A stretch of 64,000 nt of DNA from Xylanibacter rarus (GTDB lineage: Bacteria; Bacteroidota; Bacteroidia; Bacteroidales; Bacteroidaceae), in assembly GCF_001275135.1 (NCBI RefSeq), contig NZ_LFQU01000018.1, positions 1 to 64,000 of the forward strand, read 5' to 3'. Position numbers and translations under genes: made by a program. Below the pieces are notes generated by a model. That model was given only the letters and a program-made list of their open reading frames with translations, did not search any database and had not been told where the DNA came from. Numbering within the stretch: position 1 is the stretch's first letter; each line of letters starts with the position of its first letter. Positions 58,940 through 64,000 of this stretch are shown piece after piece.

Positions 58940-59422
58940 TCAACTGGTTTTAAGGCTCTTTATGGACGTGTATTTCTCTAACCACACCTTTACCTGCTCC
59001 ATGTTATATTCGCCCGTGATGATTGCCGTATGGTCGTCTATGGCTACAAACCGGACACTTTCATAGCTGTTTACCCAGCCTTGCAGGGAACAGACGCCCC
59101 ACGTGTCCACATCTTCAAAAACACTGCGGTCTATCCGGCTGATTGGCTCGCCGAAAACTACCGTCATTATCTGAAAGTCCGGTTTGTCCTCCAACAGTTG
59201 CAAATGGTGCAGCGTGCCGAACTCGTCTATTTTGCGCCCCCACGCCCACACATCATTATACAAATCATCGCCCCACTGGTGCGGGTGGTCGAAACGGACT
59301 TTTACCTCTATGGTGTGTTCGTTTTCTTCTGTGTCCTCGATAACGCCCGTTACCATTAAGCCCGTAAAAATGCACTCGCAACGCCTGCCGATAAGCTCCT
59401 TGTTTACTTCTGTCGTTTTCAT
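58940..59422 (-). CDS. Hypothetical ICE protein
   Basis: This protein of about 160 residues (MKTTEVNKELIGRRCECIFTG in outline at the start) has an SH3-like beta N-terminal part with a TVKVRFDHPHQWGDDLYNDVWAWGRK-like segment and a C-terminal helical end. It belongs to a class of accessory proteins near ardA in Bacteroides elements whose function is unknown. A start 16 codons upstream would overlap the DUF3873 gene, so the Met at 59422 is preferred. Confidence 0.6.
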   Translation of the reverse strand: MKTTEVNKELIGRRCECIFTGLMVTGVIEDTEENEHTIEVKVRFDHPHQWGDDLYNDVWAWGRKIDEFGTLHHLQLLEDKPDFQIMTVVFGEPISRIDRSVFEDVDTWGVCSLQGWVNSYESVRFVAIDDHTAIITGEYNMEQVKVWLEKYTSIKSLKTS

Positions 59423-59433
59423 GTCCCTGAAAT

Positions 59434-59655
59434 TTACTTGTTTATTACTCCGTTCTTCTTCGCTACCCATTCGTCACGCCTGCGGCGGCACTCGTCCAGC
59501 GTTTTGGCTACCGTGCTGAAAAGTTCGCCGTCCGTGTGGCGGTAGTCATATTGATAATAAATCTGTCCCCTGAAAGCCCCTAAACGGCATTTCACGAACT
59601 TTTCTTCTCCCGGTGTTTGGGTGATGCTTACCCCGTTTTTGTTAAGTGACTGCAT
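59434..59655 (-). CDS. DUF3873 family small protein
   Basis: This 73-residue protein matches DUF3873: NGVSITQTPGEEKFVKC, then YYQYDYRHTDGELFSTVAKTLDECRRRRDEW, the family signature. Function is unknown. It lies between ardA and the hypothetical protein, all in the same direction. Confidence 0.75.
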   Translation of the reverse strand: MQSLNKNGVSITQTPGEEKFVKCRLGAFRGQIYYQYDYRHTDGELFSTVAKTLDECRRRRDEWVAKKNGVINK

Positions 59656-59732
59656 GATGTCTTATTTTTTTATGGTTATAAACTTGGTTGTTTTAAGCGG
59701 GCAGGGCTTTGACACCCCGCCCGGATTGGTTG

Positions 59733-60266
59733 TTATGCCGCCCGGAACACAAAGCCGTCATCAAACCAGTAATCGCACATGAACAGGTCACGGGCAAACT
59801 GTTTGTAATCGAAATAGGTCTTTGCGAACTCCGGCAGGTCGTAACATTCCTCTACAATTTCATAGGCGAAATCTTCTTCATCGTCATATTCCCCTTGATA
59901 TTCATCCCGGAAATTCCGTACAAGGTCGTCCGCATCTTCCTCGCCCAAATCATGGCTTTTATAGTTGCACCACACGAAAAAGGCTTCCTGCTCGGTGTCG
60001 CTCAAATCCTCCACCGCATCACGCAGGGCGAAGAAGTTTTCAGAAATCCAGCTTTCGTCGATTAAGCCCTCCGGCACGTTCTCCCAGTCCTGAAACATGT
60101 ATTCCGCATCTTCCTCGTCCTTGTGAAGTTCCCGGCAGGCTTCATAAAATTCTTCCTTGTCCGAATAGTCCGAAAGGTCGAGCCATGCGCCGGACAATGA
60201 ACCGTTGTTGTACTTGGCATAAGTGCCTACATAAACTTTTGCTTCCGATAATACCTTTGCTTCCAT
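59733..60266 (-). CDS. ardA: Antirestriction protein ArdA
   Basis: This 177-residue, strongly acidic protein matches ArdA: VYVGTYAKYNNGSLSGAWLDLSDY at the N-terminus, then a middle helix bundle and YEIVEECYDLPEFAKTYFDYKQFARDLF. ArdA mimics bent B-form DNA and blocks type I restriction enzymes, protecting the ICE when it enters a new host. It leads a three-gene minus-strand operon. Confidence 0.88.
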   Translation of the reverse strand: MEAKVLSEAKVYVGTYAKYNNGSLSGAWLDLSDYSDKEEFYEACRELHKDEEDAEYMFQDWENVPEGLIDESWISENFFALRDAVEDLSDTEQEAFFVWCNYKSHDLGEEDADDLVRNFRDEYQGEYDDEEDFAYEIVEECYDLPEFAKTYFDYKQFARDLFMCDYWFDDGFVFRAA

Positions 60267-60899
60267 ATTGCTGTAATTTTTAAGTTTTTAATTTTATGCG
60301 GATTTGAGAGGTGAGGGAGTTGAAGTTTCACTGAACTTTTTTCCTGTTTCCCGTAAATCCGACTTTTTTTTTATGCGTCTTCCGGTCGGGTCGGTCGTTT
60401 TCGTTTCACATAGGCGTAAAAGGGTAGTGTTTAGAGTTTGCAAGGTTTTGGGCAAAAAATACCTCGCAAGGCAGGGAAGATTTTTTCGCCAAACCGGAAC
60501 GGCTCGACCTTGCAAAATCGTGAAGAACACGTAACTACCTTTGCCTATTGAAATGATTAAAACGACTGTCCCGGCTGGGGGACTGCGTAAGAGGAAGATT
60601 TACAGATAGGGAAACCGGGGAAAAGTGCCTGTTCTCTTTCATCTTTTAGGGAACACTCCATGCGGGCGGGAAAGGCAAGGGTGTTGTGAGCTTGCTTGCA
60701 ATACGCTTGTGCGGGTTTCCAACGGCTCTTTTCACGGAATACAGTCAGCCATGCCACGCACGGCTGGCGTTTCGGGGAATGTGCCAGTTGGAAAAGGATA
60801 TAAAAAATGCGGGTAGTCGGTGGACTGCCCGCAAGGTGGAAGAATGTACTTCATTGGGATATAGTTTGTTAGTCGGAATTTCGTTACCGAAATCGTTAC
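60267..60899. other. Gene-free interval between ardA and the ORF6N gene
   Basis: About 630 bp without a convincing gene. It would include the ardA promoter; TAcctTTG at about 60537 reads rightwards. Its right edge (60881-60899) carries inverted GTAACGA sites matching the element ends. The short ORFs here lack family resemblance. Confidence 0.45.
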
Positions 60900-60930
60900 C
60901 TATTCGTTTTTGTCACGGTTATAGGTAACG
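60881..60930. promoter_or_regulatory. Internal cluster of GTAACGA sites
   Basis: TCGTTACC appears twice (inverted) at 60881-60900 and AGGTAACGAAACC in direct orientation near 60922. The inverted pair is the reverse complement of the right-end site at 62870-62890 apart from small changes. These overlap the stop codon of the ORF6N gene. Confidence 0.45.
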
Positions 60931-61430
60931 AAACCTACCGGACGGCGTTCTTTCTGTTGTTTCGACTGGCTCAAAAGCTGGGTAAGGGCTTGGTACAGTT
61001 CGTTGAACTGCGCATCGGTGCTTACCTCCAGTTCCTCGATGCGTCTTGACAGTTCCTCGTAACCGATTGCCATTTGGCGCATGAGGACGAAAGCCCGCAT
61101 GATTGAAATGTTTACTTCTATGGCTACTTTGGAGCGGAGAACCGAAGAAAGCATGGCTACGCCCTGCTCGGTGAAAGCCATAGGCATAGCAACGCCGAAG
61201 TTGTAAGCAGGGGGTATCACATTTTGTGATACCCCTATGGATAACAGCAAGTTAGCTTCCTCTTGGGTGAGAACAAACATAAAATCACTTGGAAAACGCT
61301 CGATATTGCGCTTGACCGCCTGCTTCAAGGCTCGTGTTTCCACTTGGTAGAGTTCTGCCAAATGATAATCGAGCATCACCCGGCAACCTCTGACCTCAAA
61401 AATCTTGTTTTGGATAATCTGCAAATCCAT
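60900..61430 (-). CDS. ORF6N domain protein (KilA-N-like DNA binding)
   Basis: This protein of about 176 residues begins MDLQIIQNKIFEVRGCRVMLDYHLAELYQVETRALKQAVKRNIERFPSDFMF in outline, the ORF6N domain, followed by a variable segment and AFTEQGVAMLSSVLRS. Its helical C-terminus has RRIEELEVSTDAQFNELYQAL. The function of ORF6N proteins is poorly known; they are common on phages and ICEs and probably bind DNA. Inside the gene a 25-bp perfect hairpin lies at 61211-61235. The gene follows the integrase in the same direction. Confidence 0.75.
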   Translation of the reverse strand: MDLQIIQNKIFEVRGCRVMLDYHLAELYQVETRALKQAVKRNIERFPSDFMFVLTQEEANLLLSIGVSQNVIPPAYNFGVAMPMAFTEQGVAMLSSVLRSKVAIEVNISIMRAFVLMRQMAIGYEELSRRIEELEVSTDAQFNELYQALTQLLSQSKQQKERRPVGFVTYNRDKNE

Positions 61431-61476
61431 AATAGTATATTTTAGGAGATTTAGCAATGTTGGAATAATAGTAAGG

Positions 61477-61499
61477 ACTGGTCACAATTTGTGACCAGT
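61477..61499 (-). terminator. Hairpin between integrase and ORF6N genes
   Basis: ACTGGTCACA-ATT-TGTGACCAGT is a perfect 10-bp stem directly after the integrase stop. It lacks a strong T-run, so it may be a weak terminator or an operator for the ORF6N protein. A related TCACA-N3-TGTGA core is found inside the ORF6N gene. Confidence 0.5.
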
Positions 61500-61514
61500 T
61501 CCCAATAATCAAGA

Positions 61515-62744
61515 TTACATGGCGACTTCCTTGTAAATTTTCTCGATGCCGACAAACTTCTTGTCAAGCCCCTGCATATCGCTGCCTATCTTGCTGTTGG
61601 TGATGCGGGCGTAGATTTGTGTCGTTTCTATGTTTGTGTGTCCCAGCATCTTGGACACCGTTTCAATGGGTACGCCCTTTGACAGCGTGGTGGTCGTGGC
61701 GAACGTGTGCCGGGCAAGGTGGAATGTCAGGTTCTTTTTAATACCGCATATATCGGCAATCTCTTTCAGGTAGGCGTTTAGCTTCTGATTGCTGATTACG
61801 GGAAGTATCTTCCCGTCCGGTAACTTGCCCTTGTACTTCTTCAAAATCATCTTGGGAATATCCAGCAGGGGAACATTCACGTCCGTATTCGTCTTTTGCC
61901 GCTTGGTGATTATCCAAAGGTTGCCGTCAAAGGACTTTTGGATATTCTCCTGCCGCAAGTTGGCGACATCGCTGTATGCCAAACCGCAGAAACAGGAAAA
62001 GACGAACAAATCCCTGACGTGTTCCAGCCGTTCGGAAACCATTTTCTTTTTAAGGATGATTTTTATCTCGTCCTCTGTCAGATAACCCCTGTCCACTTTT
62101 TCCAGCCGGATTTTGTAGCTGGCGAACGGGTCGCCCACCAGTATGCCGTTGTTACGGGCAATGATGATGATACGCTTGAAGAACTGCATGAACTTGGCGG
62201 TGGTGTTGTAGCCGCACTTGCAGGCGGTACGCAAATACAACTCAAAATCGGTAATGAACATCGGGCTTATCTCCTTTATGGATATGTCCGATACGTTGTA
62301 CTTGCTTTGGATAAATTCAGCGAGGTGGCGGCGGGTCACTTCATACTTGCGGTAGGTCGCTATCGTCTTGGATATGCCCACAAGCTGCTTCACATCGTCA
62401 TTGTGCTTTTGGAACAATGAAAGGATTGTTTCGTGGCTCTCGCTATGACCTAAAAACTCGTTTTTCACTTTCTCGGCGGTCACGTAGTTGTCACGCCGCT
62501 GCATTTCGTGGTAAATGGTATTCAGGGAAGAACGTATGTCGTCCAAAAGGGCGTTTATCCTCCCGGCATCCCTGCCTTTGGCTTTGCCCGCAGCAATGCT
62601 CCAGTTGTCGGGCTGGATGCTCTGTTTCGTACTGAACTGGCAAAGTTTGCCGTCTATGGTGATGCGTGCCATAATCATAACCTCGCCGTTTTTCTTTTCA
62701 GAACCTTTCTTCAAATAAAAAAGAACCTTGAATGTCGATTTCAT
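61515..62744 (-). CDS. int: ICE integrase (IntDOT-like tyrosine recombinase)
   Basis: This 409-residue recombinase is of the Bacteroidetes type: arm-binding N-terminus (STFKVLFYLKKGSEKKNGEV), SAM-like core-binding domain (about 100-205), catalytic domain with HLARHTFATTTTLSKG (His-x-x-Arg, about 344) and Tyr in TTQIYARI (about 377). Where classical enzymes have the first catalytic Arg, this one has CFCGLAYSDVANL with Ser, as in IntDOT. It lies 273 bases from the tRNA-Ser junction, with candidate arm sites between, so it is the enzyme that integrated the element. Confidence 0.9.
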   Translation of the reverse strand: MKSTFKVLFYLKKGSEKKNGEVMIMARITIDGKLCQFSTKQSIQPDNWSIAAGKAKGRDAGRINALLDDIRSSLNTIYHEMQRRDNYVTAEKVKNEFLGHSESHETILSLFQKHNDDVKQLVGISKTIATYRKYEVTRRHLAEFIQSKYNVSDISIKEISPMFITDFELYLRTACKCGYNTTAKFMQFFKRIIIIARNNGILVGDPFASYKIRLEKVDRGYLTEDEIKIILKKKMVSERLEHVRDLFVFSCFCGLAYSDVANLRQENIQKSFDGNLWIITKRQKTNTDVNVPLLDIPKMILKKYKGKLPDGKILPVISNQKLNAYLKEIADICGIKKNLTFHLARHTFATTTTLSKGVPIETVSKMLGHTNIETTQIYARITNSKIGSDMQGLDKKFVGIEKIYKEVAM

Positions 62745-62845
62745 AACTCAAAATTTTTAGTTGCAAAATTAGTTTTTACCTCTCGTTTTCGAGTTATGCA
62801 GACTATGGACTAATATAGTCATTATCAGGTCATTTATGGACAATT

Positions 62846-62895
62846 CGTTACCGTTTTTGTCCGGCAGGGAATAGGTAACGATTTAGTAACGAAAC
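62846..62895. promoter_or_regulatory. Candidate integrase arm-type sites, right end
   Basis: CGTTACCG (inverted) and the direct tandem ATAGGTAACGA...AGTAACGAAAC. The tandem has the same spacing as at the left end (24787-24809). Confidence 0.5.
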
Positions 62896-62944
62896 TTTGT
62901 CTTTTACCGTACTTTTGAAGTCTTGGAAGCAGGACTTTCGGGCA

Positions 62945-62982
62945 ATAAAAAAAGCCACAAATCATTGATTTGTAGCTTTTTG
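62945..62982 (-). terminator. ICE-supplied terminator for tRNA-Ser
   Basis: An AAAAAGC...ACAAATCA/TGATTTGT...GCTTTTT hairpin with a final T-run on the minus strand lies 36 bases past the tRNA 3' end. It replaces the chromosomal terminator that integration moved to 24675-24708. Confidence 0.65.
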
Positions 62983-63017
62983 TCCGTTTGCTGACCATTT
63001 CTGTCCAGCACGTTCAG

Positions 63018-63102
63018 CGGAGAGAGAGGGATTCGAACCCCCGGTGCCTCTCAGCACGACGGTTTTCAAGACCGTTGTAATCGACCACTCTACCATCTCT
63101 CC
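63018..63102 (-). tRNA. tRNA-Ser (anticodon TGA), ICE integration target
   Basis: The minus strand folds as an 85-nt class II tRNA: acceptor GGAGAGA/TCTCTCC, D-arm, anticodon arm with loop CTTGAAA (anticodon TGA), a long variable arm (GTGCTGAGAGGCAC) and T-arm GGGGGTTCGAATCCCTC. Its 3' 14 bases form the right attachment-site repeat of the ICE, and the gene remains intact after integration. Confidence 0.93.
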
Positions 63103-63294
63103 TTTGTCGGATCGACAAGCTTTGTGTCTCAAAAGCGAGTGCAAAGGTAAGGGGTTTTTATGTAATCTCCAAATTTTTTGGCGACTTTTTTCAAAAAAAG
63201 TGTGTTTTTCTTGTTTTCATGGTGATTTCATACGCTTTTGGATGGCTTAAAAGCATGCGTTGATGCCGGACATGGCGACACGACGAGAAACGAG

Positions 63295-63559
63295 AAAAAG
63301 TTTTTGTTAAAAACTCGTCACTCGTCACATCAGGACTTAACACACTGACAATCAAAACGTTACAGTGTGACGAGTTTCATTTTCAACTCGTCACACTACT
63401 TATCACAACCAGCCGAAACGTGAAGATTTTCGGGCAAAAAAGGGCAGAAATGGCGGGATGTGATGAGTTGAGAAATCAACTCGTCACGCCTTATAAAGCT
63501 GACATTCAACGAGTTAAACCGCATTGTGACGAGTGACGAGTTTTTAACAAAACTTTTTT
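63295..63559. mobile_element. Complete MITE-like foldback element, 265 bp
   Basis: Terminal inverted repeats of 35 bp (63295-63329 and 63525-63559), differing by one indel or change, begin AAAAAGTTTT and end ACTCGTCACTCGTCACA. Inside lies a 12-bp perfect hairpin AGTGTGACGAGTT and several more GTGACGAG copies in both directions. No ORF is present. A half copy sits at 7242-7346. A target-site duplication is not evident. Confidence 0.65.
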
Positions 63560-63773
63560 AGTATTAGAGTCAACCAATATCAGTAAAAGGATTACCAGAA
63601 GTCAACTTCCGGCAGGAATAAGCAAAAAACATATCTACCGAAATCAGGAAAAGGCGTCAACGGCAATGAATTTATATGCTTTACATACAGAAAAACATGA
63701 AAAAGGCAATATGAACGGATATGCACTGTAAACAAAAAACAACAACCGAGAAATATTAAAAAGACACCTGCGT

Positions 63774-63925
63774 GCTGCCGAAAGAGCATCTTTCAACATA
63801 CAAAAGGATACATTTCATACGGCAAAAGGGCACCTTTCAGAAGGCAAAAGGATGTCTTTTAAGATATAAAAGGGCACATATCATGCTGCGAAAAGACATA
63901 TTTTAAAACGTAAAACAGACATGAT
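63774..63925. repeat. Degenerate tandem repeat, unit about 22 bp
   Basis: Seven successive units follow the pattern GCAAAAGGRCACCTTTCA with a period of 21-23 bp; most are imperfect palindromes (AAAAGG then CCTTTT). Units at 7366-7450 and 15440-15540 belong to the same family. 63103-64000 contains no supported gene. Confidence 0.6.
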
Positions 63926-64000
63926 TAAAGCCTGAAGTTTGGCAACTCTTATGCTGCGACACGGCGAAAATCAATGCGCCATACATGCGCACGATATAAA

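Larger units (their letters stand above)
24716..63030. mobile_element. CTnDOT-like integrative and conjugative element of about 38.3 kb in tRNA-Ser
   Basis: The element is bounded by 14-bp direct repeats from the tRNA-Ser 3' end, with its integrase gene next to the tRNA. It encodes a full MobA/MobB/MobC mobilisation set, a tra operon of Bacteroides type, TopB, primase/helicase, RteC, ArdA and cargo: an immunity-cassette array, an AbiE toxin-antitoxin pair and a lipoprotein. No tetQ, rteA/rteB or ermF is present, so it is not a tetracycline-resistance CTnDOT itself. TraP is missing from the tra operon, but all core channel genes are intact, so it may still transfer. Confidence 0.88.

Noticed and set aside
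58763-58981. 72-codon plus-strand ORF after the tra operon
   Set aside because: It runs through the tra terminator hairpin and into the end of the convergent gene; no family pattern seen.
60304-60928. Short ORFs between ardA and the ORF6N gene
   Set aside because: No conserved features, low-complexity composition and overlapping frames on both strands; the interval reads as non-coding.
63592-63789. 65-codon minus-strand ORF near the right edge
   Set aside because: No family pattern and it runs into the degenerate tandem repeat.

Overview
The window reads as chromosome of a Bacteroidales bacterium, most likely Prevotella-like. Evidence: many promoters carry the Bacteroidetes -7 box TAnnTTTG, ribosome-binding sites are AT-rich rather than Shine-Dalgarno type, the tra and mob genes are of the Bacteroides conjugative-transposon kind, and intergenic repeats resemble those of Prevotella. 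Genus is inference. All calls come from reading the sequence; no database search was run.

1-19.9 kb is ordinary chromosome: tRNA-Lys, a secreted GH28 pectinase, a polyprenyl sugar-phosphate transferase, a homotetrameric-type glutamate synthase/NfnB-like flavoprotein, a DUF4186 protein, an MscS channel, a MarR regulator in operon with a large CoA-disulfide reductase/rhodanese/TusA/DsrE fusion, a divergent FtsH, an AraC regulator, a KDG kinase, a TetR regulator, a FucP-like sugar permease and an AlkZ-related/DUF169 gene pair. GH28, KDG kinase and FucP suggest growth on pectin or other plant and host sugars.

19.9-24.7 kb is a low-GC accessory patch. It holds a Cys-rich protein, a DUF2867 protein, a traQ fragment left by an earlier conjugative element, an unknown two-gene membrane operon with a HEPN-like RNxxxH motif, a convergent lipoprotein/helical-protein pair, a decayed IS982-like transposase and a GNAT acetyltransferase.

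24.7-63.0 kb is an integrative and conjugative element (ICE) of about 38 kb inserted at the 3' end of tRNA-Ser(TGA), bounded by 14-bp direct repeats. Its left end carries a TetR regulator (a close paralogue of the chromosomal one at 15.7 kb), a XerD-like recombinase behind a palindromic operator, and a row of five small genes separated by four hairpin-forming repeats. The first of these genes looks like a Tdi1-type T6SS immunity gene. This layout fits the recombinase-associated acquired interbacterial defence (rAID) clusters known in Bacteroidales, an integron-like store of orphan immunity genes. Then come an AraC-type regulator, RteC, an HTH protein, a primase/helicase, a DHFR-like protein, TopB and a DUF3945 protein. 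A cargo slot bounded by two related structured repeats with 11-bp iterons follows, then an AbiE toxin-antitoxin pair, MobC/MobB/MobA with a likely oriT, TraA-like ParA and the tra operon (TraE-TraO, TraQ; TraP absent), ArdA antirestriction, an ORF6N protein and the IntDOT-like integrase next to the tRNA.

63.1-64.0 kb is gene-free chromosome holding a complete 265-bp MITE-like foldback element, of which a half copy sits at 7.24 kb, and a roughly 22-bp-period degenerate tandem repeat.
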